Source: Syncephalis plumigaleata (lineage: Eukaryota > Zoopagomycota > Zoopagomycetes > Zoopagales > Piptocephalidaceae). Taken from it: a stretch of DNA of 64,000 bases. Where the stretch lies: contig JAIXMF010000004.1 in assembly GCA_025201365.1 (NCBI GenBank), positions 310,001 through 374,000 of the forward strand. The letters are read 5' to 3'. Position numbers and translations under genes: made by a program. Below, one piece after another: positions 48,795 through 59,749 of the stretch. The first letter of the stretch is position 1, and each line of letters begins with the position of its first letter. The notes below the pieces were generated by a model. That model did not search any database. It saw only the letters and a list, made by a program, of their open reading frames with translations, and was not told the origin of the DNA.

Positions 48795-49986
48795 TCAATG
48801 AGATTGATGATATGCTTGTTGAAGTGTATATAAAGCGTTATATAATCGTTGAACAATACGTACACGCATATCAACTACCGCCGGTGGTTCATCGCAGTAA
48901 ATATCGTAAATAGAAGTGGCGTGCACATTTGGCGTGGTATTATATTCCTTGGTAACAAGCGAACGACTGGCAGCGTATAAATCATCTAATGGAATGGGTT
49001 GACCCACTGTCATCACTAATGATTTGTTCAAACGAGGAAGTGGTATTTTGGATTTTAACGGCATGATATCCGCCATACCTAGTAGGAATAACGTAGATAT
49101 TAATGTAAACATTAGATACTCTATGCTATACTATTATGATTTACTATTATCATCACTAGATATCGTACCATGATGCCAAATAGGTATAACAATGGGTGAT
49201 TGCCTACACTCCATGATGAGACGAGCCACGCCCCACTTGAAGCGTATCATATTAGGATCCTGATTAATACGTGCCTCGGGGAATACGTGGACCTACATTG
49301 CAAATTGATCGATTAGCTGACTAGTCGTTATTTATACACACGATATCACTTGCCCATTCGCCGTCATTCAATCGATCAAGTGCGAAATTAATAGCCGGTT
49401 GATAGATGCCATCACCACGTACAATGGGCAGTGTCTTGCCTAATTGAAAGAATTGATCCAGTACGCTATAGTCATTACATTCTAGTTAATAAAATAGTGA
49501 TCATCTATATTGCCCCACTACTTGCATATTCTTATGGCAAATTTCTTTAGCCCCGAGTGACCATCGAATACCGCGGGATTGTACCAGCATGGTTGTAGGT
49601 AGGAATCCCCATAATAATGGATCATCCAATCTATATCATTATTAGAAGTAGTATTAGCAGTATTACAGGTGTAGTTTCGACTAGAGTGATCTACCTACGA
49701 TGAAGCATGATTAGCGACTATATTGTATAAAAATTAGAATACATTATATCCTATTAGACGCTTGATTCTTTGCAATAAACAAGTAATAATTACCGGTAAT
49801 AACAGGTCTAGCACGACGTGCGTCTCTTAGTTGATTGACTAGAGTCGTTAGGCCGTCCACTTTACTATTGACACCAGCAGCGAGGAATCCTTTACTCATC
49901 AGTCCCACCGAGAGAAGAGTGGCACAAGAAGCCCAGTGCCATAACGCACTTCGTGCTGCTGGTGCAACAAAATGACCTGTAAACAT
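48795..49986 (-). CDS. TAZ1: Tafazzin, cardiolipin-remodelling acyltransferase
   Basis: Transfers acyl chains to monolysocardiolipin at mitochondrial membranes. Starts MFTGHFVAPAARSALWHW at 49986 (an acceptor-like TTTACAG overlaps this start, so an upstream exon is possible). The helix CATLLSVGLMSKGFLAAGVN is followed by RRARPVIT spliced to VANHASS and LDDPLLWGFLPTTML. This gives the HX4D catalytic motif (HASSLD) across an intron. The second motif reads HVFPEARINQDPNMIRFKWG; most tafazzins have FPEGK here, so Ala replaces Gly. RLIMECRQSPIVIPIWHHG then MADIMPLKSKIPLPRLNKSL follow, stop 48795. About seven exons. The start codon lies only 30 bp from a transposon end (50016). Confidence 0.9.
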
Positions 49987-50346
49987 TGAAAGTGAAAAGA
50001 GGAACAATAAGAATACAGTGTTTTTCCATCCAATTTGCGCATTTATCCTTTAACTTTTACAGTTTATTAATAAACAGATTTGTACAATTGTTAACACCAT
50101 TATCGCATTACTATTATTATTGAGTAGTTGTTATGGCACTAGTAGTTGAGGGAGATGTTAATGATCGCGATATCATCTATTACAATTAGTGATAATTAAT
50201 AATAGACATGTTGATAGAACTTACATATCTTGGATGCAAATCGATAACAATCACGGATAAGTTATTTCTTGTTGTTTGATCCTCGTTGTTGCACTGATTC
50301 TCCTTTTCTTGAACCTTTGGAGTTGTGCCACTTTGGTGCATTGATC

Positions 50347-50474
50347 CTCCTTTTCTTGAGCACCTGAAGGTAACACTATTGATGAAATGTATCTAGAGGT
50401 ATACGTAATCCTCTTTTTTTCGAGCATCTGAAGGTAACACCACTGACTAAATGTATCTAGAGGTATACGTAATC
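50347..50474 (+). repeat. 64-bp tandem duplication inside the element
   Basis: Two units (50347-50410 and 50411-50474) both contain CTGAAGGTAACAC and TGTATCTAGAGGTATACG. They differ at several positions, so the duplication is not brand new. The 30-kb copy has a single unit. Confidence 0.8.
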
Positions 50475-50762
50475 CTTTCTGAGATGCGCTCCTTATTGCT
50501 CATTATTACCCCCAACCATTCCTGCATCATGAGATTGGTGTCTATGTTGGTATTACAGCCATGTCCCTTCAACACTCACCATAGTTTCAATATTGAATAA
50601 TGTTACATTATCTACTATAAATATGGGTCCTATTTTGTACAAACTGAATAAACTTATCTTCACCTTCCAGTTCAATCGTCCCTATTACACTCTACCTACA
50701 CTACCTTATTGTATATCGCCCACACATTGTGCTTGAGCAAATCGAGCAACCATAGCTCCCAC

Positions 50763-51198
50763 ACTATCAATGAGAAAGTGTCCTACTACTTGTCATGATC
50801 CCTTACGGTAAGTATAACTCATTACACTTTGATATTTATTACAGTATACTAATTCATTATTCTATTAGATGCACACATCAAAAAATATAAAGAGGACATG
50901 CAAGTTAAAGGACTCGAGTATCGCTTGTGGAATCGGGGTTATGGTTGCTCGTCTGGATTTCATTCAAATCACCAACTGCCTTCGTAGTGGAACCGATGTT
51001 CCAACACACCCTCATCCAAGTGTCGTTGCTTCCAATCATTCAAGACAAGGAGGACAAGGACAACAAGGAACCAAACAACAAATAACAAATAACCAGGTTG
51101 TATCGTCAACCGCCGCACTGTCGCCCAAGCGACAAGGCACCCAGAATACAGGGGTAGAAATACTTGTAAGTGTTATCATAACTATTATTTATTCATAA
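50763..51198 (+). pseudogene. Fanzor/TnpB-like C-terminal remnant
   Basis: On the plus strand, in slightly different frames, I read TINE (50763 onward, like the RuvC-II Glu), MRKCPTTCHDPLR (50774-50815, like the first half of a zinc ribbon), a probable intron (GTAAGT at 50818 to TTAG before 50870), then EYRLWNRG (about 50915-50938, like the RuvC-III site). LDFIQITNCLRSGTDVP follows in the open frame that begins at 50869. Order and spacing match the end of TnpB/Fanzor nucleases. No intact frame spans these, so it is a dead copy. The upstream half (50.0-50.7 kb) shows no recognisable domain. Confidence 0.5.
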
Positions 51199-51955
51199 AA
51201 CAGAAAGCTAACTGCGCAAATTGGATGGAAATAGCCTGTAAGAATAAGAGCAAGGACAAGAGCAGGAAGAAATTACTAATCAAGTTTTTTGTATTACAGA
51301 AATAAGAAATCGAATGTATCCATTCATTACTCTACTGCGTAAACATCAAATACTAACTGATCCATTCGATCATCTTGCTATTTATTGAATAAGTATGTAA
51401 TCCATTCTGCTTTAGAAATAATGTACAAGCACTAATTAGCAGATCTACAAATATACTCAAGTATTTTATGTTGTTACATACATAATGCGTGTAAGCTATT
51501 GCACATACATTACAGCAATAAAATATGTCCAATATTTGTTTGCATTATGTATAGCTAGTAATCACTCGTATACTACACGATATAATTAGTATTAATCGTA
51601 TTTCCATACACTCATTATTCACTATTCATAATTATCAGTTTGCATCAGTCATTCTGTATGGTCATTGTATATCCAGCTGTATACACTTAGCCAAGTCCAT
51701 TGCTGACTATACTCCTAATGACGAGCACATCATATTGCAGCAGTACATTTAAAAGCTATAATAATAGTGTATCGAAATATTGAGTATGTTTTATTGATGA
51801 TGAAATCATTAGATCATACAGCGATATCAGTAGTTGTATGGTCATGCTGTGCGAGTGTCATCATATCCCCATTGCCTATATGATTGTTACTCGATTCAAT
51901 GACATATTAGCATTTTAGTAGAATGAATAAGCTATTGCTCGATACTTACCGTATA

Positions 51956-53297
51956 CTAAAAGCAACTCAATTTAAACCAAGAGGTGCCTGATTTACTAGT
52001 TGTATCAACACGCGATGGTAGTCCTTTTAATGCGAGTATAAGGGAGGAGCAATGAAAGTTGTCTTGATACATTGTGCGATGAGCTTGAGTAAGGAAAAGC
52101 ATTGCAGGAACGGCCGCCTTTACATCACTTTGCTCTGGCTTAGTCTGCGCTTGAGTTTGTTCAGAACCTCCTGGAATTGCCCGTAATTGATTATACTTTT
52201 TTAATAATTTTAATGCATATGGTTCGGTTAGTTTATGCTTATGGTTAAGGAGTTCTTCTTTTTTTAAGTGAACAAACGTTCCCAGAAAAAAGGGTATTGA
52301 GCACTTAAGCCTGTGGCAGCTCTCGTATTTCTGAGGCGGATTTGGTAATAAGTTCCTGTCATCAAGCAAATTTATAGGTTGCCAGTTTTGTTCCTTTCTA
52401 TATATGATTGTTGCATCTAAATCAATGATCTTTACGCCAACTATTCTACGATTTGAATCTAGTTGTAGCATAATATCTATATTTCATTGTTAGCGTATTT
52501 CATTATTGTAATGTTTGCTTACTTTTCGGAAACATATCATTATGAATAATACCGGCATTGTAAAGATAAATTGCGCCTATAAAGCAATTAGTAATCATGC
52601 TAGATGAGTAATCATAATGCTTACCTTTTATAATTTTAGGCAGTACCTCGGCAACAGTAATAAATGATTGAGTAACGGTTTGCTTCTTAAGGTATTCTTT
52701 TAGAGTTTCACCATGAATGAAGCTGTAAAGATGACAAAAGTATCTAATATGCTTTTCCTCGTAGAAATCAAATCGATGCAGTGGATCCATGACATTTTCT
52801 TGACCTGCTGCGTAATCGCCTTTCAACTTGTCTTTTGCTTCATTCAATGCCTATTTTATATCATATAATGAGTGAAACTATTTGACTAATAGATCGATGT
52901 ACTTACTTCGAATGCATAAACCTCTACTTCGGTTACATCAAGCATATTTATTTCCTGACCCCTTATTGGGCCAGATACTGATACTATAGCGCATTTCATA
53001 AAGGCATCTTGCTTGTTCCACGTTACCCGAGCAAGACTAAGAGTTTTCTTATTTCTACTGGACCACTGGATATTCGATAGTCCAAGATTTTCTTGGTATC
53101 TGTCAACATATCTCTCGGCAAACGTACGAGGAAGAGTGTTATCGCCTATAAACAAGTCAGCAGACATCGGATAGATCACATATGAATAGCTTGCCTTCTT
53201 TGAAAACACCGCCATACGGGTAAGCACTCGGTAGCTGGGATAACAGTGCTAAAGCACAAGTGCTAATAGCCAATGTAGAGTGTGGAGTGATCCGCAT
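51956..53297 (-). CDS. Protein-kinase-fold protein with probable signal peptide
   Basis: The first exon, from ATG 53297, reads MRITPHSTLAISTCALALLS then QLPSAYP: a textbook signal peptide. A short intron leads to DNTLPRTFAERYVDRYQENL. The kinase-like fold shows a catalytic-loop equivalent, AGIIHNDMFPK spliced to NIMLQLDSNRR, and a DFG equivalent IIDLDATIIY. The N-lobe is divergent (RVTWNKQDAFMKCAIVSVSG; VEVYAFE) and HRD is replaced by HND. An alternative in-frame start (MAVFSKKASYS at 53215) would lack the signal peptide. The C-terminal region (HLKKEELLNHKHKLTEPYAL ... SGTSWFKLSCF, stop 51956) is unfamiliar. Activity is uncertain. The closest concept is a secreted or ER-lumen kinase-like protein. 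Confidence 0.7.
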
Positions 53298-55423
53298 ATT
53301 ATTCGTTACGGTTTAAGAGTAAAGAAGTTGATGTGCGTATGTTGTGCGTGTAAATGAGAAGAGGATAGTAAGCTATTGACTTGTTCACGGCAAATGGCTG
53401 CTCATTTATAAATGAAAAATTGATGGCTACGGTATTAGAATGTCTTTCAAACGGTGTATCAAATAAACAGAATACGGTATCTCGCCATGTGTAATTACCA
53501 ATTATAGATATTGAATACTACTAAGGTCCTGATTCTGTTACAACTAACGTGAACGAAATCCATAATAGTGTATTGAGTTTAGCTGCAATTGAAACGTGTA
53601 TGATTGATATTGGAATGGAAATGAAATGGAACTCGCTTTAGTTTCGATAATAGCTCGATCTACATGATGCATTGGTATGCAACTAGCTAACATTAGAGCA
53701 TTCGAGATAATAGACAAGTCATTGAATACACTCCAGCTATGATGGCAATGACCATTAAGCCATTGTTTCTACTTGTAAACTATGCTGTAATTCAGTTATA
53801 GTTCGTGATTCAAGTATTAGGTAGTAGTAGTGTATCCATACCAATGCACGCACGATCACGTCAGATGATCAGTATCTATTGTGTTGTTCGATGATTTGCT
53901 ATATAATTCATTACAATGACTACAGGTAAATATACGTTCATTGATATTAATGCATCATCAGTGAGTGGATGAGTGATATATTCTAGTTGATTGTATACTG
54001 CTGATAACTGAATAAGAATGATAGGAATAGCAGTAATAGTAGTAGTAGTAGCTAGTTGTATTGGTTGAAAGCAAAGTATGTTCAATAGAGTGTAGAGAAT
54101 ACAGCAATATGTATGAAGTTGATATGGTGTTTATTGGCTGAATGAGAATAGAAGCAGAGGGACAAGTAGTATGGATAGCAGTAGGAGTGAATAGAGCGAA
54201 TGAGCATATATGTTTATAAAATACAGACAAACAAACAAACAAACAGAGTTGAAACGACAAGAAAGAGCAGCAGCAGCAGCAGCAGCTAGTGAATAGAGTG
54301 AATACCGCGTATACACCACTTACCGTGTAGATTACAAATAAACAATAGAGATACGAGTGTATGAATAGAGTAGTAGACGAGTCGACAAACCGAAAGGAGA
54401 ATAGATAGTAGGAGAGGAGTGGTATGAGCAATTACATCGAATAGTACAGACAGGTAGAGCAGAGCAAGAAGAGTATAGCGGAATACGTAGAATAGTAGAG
54501 GAATGGGCAGTGAGATTAGTGAATAAAGATTTATTAATACGGTATCATTTTTATATAAATAGATAGAAAAAAAGAGCTTTATTATAAATGAGTAAAGCTG
54601 ATTGAGTTTACACGGAGTAATGGACGGAATTACAAAATAATTGCTGTTAATAGCCTCCCAACGTGATTCATTTGGCGTGGCATTGTTATTATGGAACAAT
54701 ACAGGTGTTATTATATTCATGTCGACGTGCACTTGTACAACACTACAACATAGGCCCAATTGCTAATGTAGGTAGCATGATACGAAACGAGAAAACTGTG
54801 TGATACGGGTGGTAAGTAGCAAGCGGGTACCTTTTTTTCTACAACAATAATAGTAGACATGACCTACAAGGATTCTCTCGTATGTATACGCACACACACG
54901 CACGCACGCATACCACACACGTACCTCCGTAAACGGCACACTAATGCCGCACCACGCATTTATGTTTGTGAAAAGCATGCCCTGGCATACCGTAGTCTAT
55001 TTCACCTTGTGCGCTAGCTCTCCTTGTTTCTCAAAACTCTGCGTGTGGTGCTCGTGTGGTTCTAGCGACGGCGTTTATTTGTCGCGACTTGTTACAACTT
55101 TTGTGCTTTTCGTCGTTTCTTCTATTGTTACTGATACTTTTACTATTGTCGTTACTGTTGTTGTAGTACTAGTTTCTGTTGTTACGCTTATTGTGTGGTT
55201 ATGGTGGTTACAGTAGTGCGACAATTATTATTGTTAACGCTATTACTCCTTTTCTGCTTTTGCCATTCCGGCACCAAACAGTCATCTCAGTTCATCCGCT
55301 CTTCTTTCTTTCAACTTCAATTTCAATTACCACTACCACTACGACTACTATTGTCGGTCAATCATATAACACTTTCTAGTTTAGCATAGGCTTCAATTTC
55401 TACAATTTATTAATACCAATACC
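53298..55423. other. 2.1-kb intergenic region
   Basis: No convincing gene. Contains (TAG)n near 54037-54051, (CAAA)n at about 54228-54245, (CAG)n at 54269-54286, CA repeats near 54890-54925 and GTT/TTA-rich repeats at 55140-55240. The minus-strand frames around 54.0-54.8 kb are hydrophobic low-complexity translations of these tracts and carry no family signature. The right part is the 5' flank of the SKT5-like gene. Confidence 0.45.
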
Positions 55424-57135
55424 ATGAATACAATACGACGACATATTCACCGTTTATCAGGTGGACATCATGACGTTCATGGAGCTACAACAACTCATTC
55501 GTCATCTAATGCTGCTGCTACTACTCCTGCTACTGCTGCTAATGGACAAGCAGCACCAACTACTGTACAGGAAGAGACGGGTTATCGTCAGCATCATGCA
55601 CCATCAAATACTGTTGGTGGTGTAGGCTATAGTCCCACTGAATCATCGAATGTATTACGACAGAATCAGTATAATGATGCATCGTATCCAGATGATATGA
55701 ATCAACATATCGATTCATTCGCTCAAATGTCAATATCGCAACAACAGCAACAACAGCATCAACAACAACAGCATCTACACCATTCCAATCGGTCACCTGA
55801 TACTAGAATGGTTAATCAGCATCCATCTTCGGCCAGATCACATGAACGACAACCATCGCATCAATCTCGTCGTTCCTATCAGTATGAAAAAGATACCGAC
55901 GATCATTCTTACAGTAATATGAATGTCACATTAAATAACTGGGAGGGCGACGTAAGACCGCCGGTTAGATCGCCTCCAGGCTCGTCATCGTCGTCTGCCG
56001 GTCCTGTTCCTGTAGCTAAAATGGCATCTTCACCTGTCACTTATGCGGCACAGCATCAACGACAATTGTCGAGTAACTCGGCGATATCGCAGCATTCGCA
56101 ACATTCTACGGGCATGCCAACTCGTCGTTCACCCTCACCGGCACAATTACCGTATGCGCCTCAGTCGTTGCCTAATAGTACGACCGCTAGACGTCCATCC
56201 GTAACGCCAATTGATACATCACAAGTGAACATTACATCTCGTAATAGTTTTGAGCGTAAACCATTGTCTGCATCAGCAGTGCTCGATAATGACAATGAAG
56301 CGCCACCGCGCGATCGTTTATTTAGTAATCAACAACATTTAACTGTAACTACACCACAATCACCGATCGGTATACCTGCTGCACAGGTATTACTCGGACG
56401 TAAGCCATCAAAGAATAACATGAATGGCGAAGCTACAACTAGTACACGTCGTCGAGACACTGACGATGATAAGAATATGACGGAGGATGAAATACTCGTT
56501 CAAGAAGGCATACGTTATCATGAACAAAACGAGCTGGAAAAGGCTACCAATTGTTTCCGACGAGCTGCCGAGTTGAATAATCCAAATGGCATGTTTCTAT
56601 ATGGTATCTCATTGAGACACGGTTGGGTAAGTAACAGCATTAGTAACAATAATAACATTACTAATAGTACACTAATACAATAATACAACAACAATGATAA
56701 TAGGGATGTGAAACACAACCTGCTGCTGCTTTCAAGTATTTACAGAAAGCGGCCGAATCAGCCGTGGTCGACATTAGTAACGGCAAACCTCCCACCGGAG
56801 TTGATGCTCTTAATGGTGCAACAGCAACTGGTCCCAAAGCAATGGTAGCTAAAAAGGAACTCGTACTGGCTATTCATGAGTTAGGCGTTTGTTTCCGTCA
56901 TGGTTGGGGTGTACCCAAGAATAAGCAAACGGCCGTTTACTACTTTGAACTGGCCGCGAACATGGGAGATCCAGATGCTCAAAACGATCTCGGCTTCTGC
57001 TACTACCACGGAGAAGGCGTGAAACGCGATCTATACAAGGCGGCCAAGTATTATCGTCTAGCCCATAAGCAGGGCGTTAGCGTTATGGGTAATTCATGGA
57101 TATTCAAGAAGAAATACGACAGCTGTGGCGTATAA
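55424..57135 (+). CDS. Sel1-repeat protein, Skt5/Chs4 family (chitin synthase activator)
   Basis: Two exons. The first (55424 to about 56626) is a 400-residue disordered region rich in Gln, His, Ser and Pro (SISQQQQQQHQQQQHLHHSN). It is followed by the first Sel1 unit, EDEILVQEGIRYHEQNELEK then ATNCFRRAAELNNPNGMFLY and GISLRHGW. After a 78-nt intron: GCETQPAAAFKYLQKAAESA, ELGVCFRHGWGVPKNKQTAV, YYFELAANMGDPDAQNDLGF then CYYHGEGVKRDLYKAAKYYR. It ends MGNSWIFKKKYDSCGV at 57135, like the GxSWIYKxKY end shared by Skt5-like proteins. In yeast this family recruits and activates chitin synthase III at the bud neck via septins; a septin gene is 7 kb away (coincidental linkage assumed). Confidence 0.85.
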
Positions 57136-57438
57136 GAATATACACTAACTTCCCTCCTAATAATAATAGTAATAATCTTCACTTGCCTTCTTTTTCTTTA
57201 TATTATCCAATTTCTTTATTCTCTTTCAATATCATTTGTTTCTATCCTATTGCTATTATGCACTTGTCTATATCTCTTACTCCCGGATAATGTTATTGTT
57301 TTAGTTTTATCAGTCATCACTCATTATTTATCAGTTTAATAATAATAATAATAATAATAACGTTCTATTATTGCATGAAGTTGAGCAACTACTATTGTTA
57401 TCTAATAAAGAAGTGCAGTATCACTAGTTATCCATCTA

Positions 57439-57893
57439 CAGTGTTTTCCAACTGATTAACACACTTTTGCTGTTTATTAATAAACAGATTCACACAATTG
57501 TTAACACCACTATCACCATAGAAATGCCAATTGACACAGCATAATAATAATAACAATTCAGTATTCAGTAATGGATCATTTATTGATAGCGATAACTATC
57601 ATCATCAATTCTATAAGGTATATGATACAAGTGTACTAGTATAGTTGGATATTGCCATGTCATGTACTTATAAGTAGTAATAAACTAGTATGGTAGATAA
57701 ATTATGATAATAATACTTACAATTGAGTGTATATGAGTAGCAACGAGTGAACAAAGTGAATACACGATAAATAATGTAATAAACAAGCAGTAACTAGTAG
57801 AATGACTGACTTGTCACGAATGAGCAAGGAATGAACAAAGAAGGGTGCATGAACAGGTATGCCAATTTATATGAAGAAACAGCGTTGTTGCCA
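57439..57893. repeat. Partial TIR element, inverted copy of the 27.7-kb block
   Basis: Begins CAGTGTTTTCCAACTGATTA after TA, a diverged CAGTG terminus. It continues with GTTAACACCACTATCACCAT and blocks matching 27735-28131 in reverse. The far terminus is not visible; similarity fades near 57893. The preceding 57136-57438 is the SKT5-like 3' flank with an (AAT)n tract at 57338-57362. Confidence 0.7.
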
Positions 57894-58175
57894 GCTGTAA
57901 TTGTTAACGACTATTGGTGCATTGTATTTATTCTATGTGTACCACTACACGTCTATATCCATACCCTACGTTCTAGCTAATGTAGTATGTACTACCAGCA
58001 TCTCACCGCATGTTTATAACCGTGTATTTCGTGATAAAATGTAGGATAAACAAAGTCCTTACACTACACTTCACCGCCTTTATTTATCATTAACAACTAG
58101 CCATTTCCATTCTTCTATCAATCACCACTATCATAACATTAATATACACCACATATTTATATATATTTATATACT

Positions 58176-59500
58176 ATGACACCACCTGTAATTCCATCAG
58201 TGGAACCATTTCAAGTACGTCTAATATCGCTCAACCAGCCGGACGATAGACCGGACAAAGACTATGGCTACGTGGCGGTAATTATATTCAATAAACCGGA
58301 ACGTGCCAACGCACTATCGCCTGAAGCTTGTGTAGCCTGGTTGAACGCACTTACTTGGGCGGCAGAAACTGAAGCAGGTACGCGTTAGTCTATCTGCTAT
58401 TGTTGTTGCTGCTGCTATTATAATATTCATATCATTGTTATACCGAATGGAATATAGTACGTGCGGTTATCTTGACGGGCAATGGTCAATTTTATTGTTC
58501 GGGCCAAGAACTTGGCGTTAGTTCCATAGGTGCCGATGATTACGAGCAGGATTTACGACGTCGTGCGCGGATTACCGAAGAATTGGTCGGTAAATTGATC
58601 GATTTCCCTAAGTTAATTGTAGCCGCAGTCAATGGTATAATCTAGCCATGAATACTACATAGTAAACAAATAATAACTAATGGAATGGTTATACGATCAT
58701 GGTATATATATTCTATACTATGGCTGTTGATAATAATAATAATAGGACCAGTCTACGGATTTGGCACTACTCATCTTGCACTTTGTGATGCGATCTACGC
58801 GACCAAGGAGGCCACATTTAAAACACCATTCATGGAACTAGGTAAGATGAAGTTGTTGTTATTATTATTACATTCATTAATACATATGTATAAATAGGGT
58901 TTTGTGCGGAGGGCTGTAGTTCAGTATTGTTTCCAAGGTAATGTAGAATCATTTACGATTATGAATGTAAATAGTTAATACAATTCATGAATAGAATCAT
59001 GGGTCGGTCAAGAGCCAATGAAATGATTGTAAGTAATCAGTTAATGATGCATTGTATTGCTATTGCTGATGAGTAATAACCATTGCATGACGATTACAAT
59101 ATCAGCTCATGGGACGTCAATTTAATGCTGAGGAAATGGTCGAATGCAAGTATGTTAGGTAAGGAGTAGTCTAATAAGCATTAGTAGTAATAAGTATGCT
59201 AACATATATTTACAAATATACATTAGTCAAGTACTGCCAAGTACAAATTTCTTGCAACATGTATTGGATATTGTAGTGCCTGCTGCACGCTATCCTCCTT
59301 CGGCGATACGTCAATCAAAAGCATTGATTATGTCAGAGGAGGAGCGAGCAGTGCTACACGAGGTTAACAAACGCGAGTTGACTCTATTGGTGGAGCGAAT
59401 GCTATCGACGGAATGTCACGAGGCAGTGGCCGAGTTTCTCATCAAGAAGCGAAAACGAGCAAATCTAGCAAAGAATGCATCGAAATCGAGTAAACTTTAA
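58176..59500 (+). CDS. Peroxisomal enoyl-CoA hydratase/isomerase family protein (ECI/PECI-like)
   Basis: Crotonase fold, about 270 residues in seven small exons from ATG 58176 (MTPPVIPSVEPFQVRLISLN). Signature segments: VAVIIFNKPERANALSPEAC, then TRAVILTGNGQFYCSGQELG (oxyanion strand), KLIDFPKLIVAAVN spliced to GPVYGFGTTHLALCDAIYAT, and FKTPFMELG spliced to FCAEGCSSVLFPR. MGRSRANEMI and LMGRQFNAEEMVE follow. The final residues are NASKSSKL, a canonical PTS1 (SKL) at the stop codon (59500), so the product should go to peroxisomes. The pattern FxxxELG, CAEGCSS and LMGRxxxAEE fits delta3-delta2-enoyl-CoA isomerase used in unsaturated fatty-acid beta-oxidation. Hydratase activity cannot be excluded. 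Confidence 0.88.
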
Positions 59501-59749
59501 CAAATGCTCAACTAATAGTCATTCGTAGTTCAGTGAAGATGTCGTTTGTTTGTTTTTCGATGTCACAATAGTGCTAATAAAGACTTCTATTTACATTAAA
59601 GAGAAGTATTAAAGTAACGCATGTTAATTCATTAGTTAACACTATTTAATCAAAGCTGGAATGTGTTAATTAAACCAGTAATCATTGAACATGTTGTACA
59701 CCAAGAGTGCATTACATGTATGTACGCGTAACATCGCATAGCTGAATGA

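Larger units (their letters stand above)
50016..51238 (+). mobile_element. TA-flanked TIR element, 1.22 kb, with decayed Fanzor/TnpB-like gene remnant
   Basis: Left end CAGTGTTTTTCCATCCAA and right end (inward) CAGGCTATTTCCATCCAA, with TA at 50014-50015 and 51239-51240. It is the inverted, closely similar counterpart of 30124-31245, and differs by a 64-bp tandem duplication (50347-50474) and small changes. The gene remnant runs on the plus strand toward the CAGGC terminus. The CAGTG terminus faces the tafazzin start codon, 29 bp away. Confidence 0.87.

Noticed and set aside
50040-50060. ATCCTTTAAC in the TIR as a U12 branch-point motif
   Set aside because: It resembles the U12 branch consensus but lies in a terminal repeat, not ahead of an acceptor, and has an extra T.
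53876-54978. Minus-strand hydrophobic frames (Cys-, Ser- and Leu-rich)
   Set aside because: They translate microsatellites and AT-rich DNA, overlap one another, and show no domain or consistent exon structure.
55000-55390. Membrane-protein-like frames just before the SKT5-like gene
   Set aside because: GTT/TTA/CTA microsatellite translation giving Val/Leu runs; best read as 5' flank.
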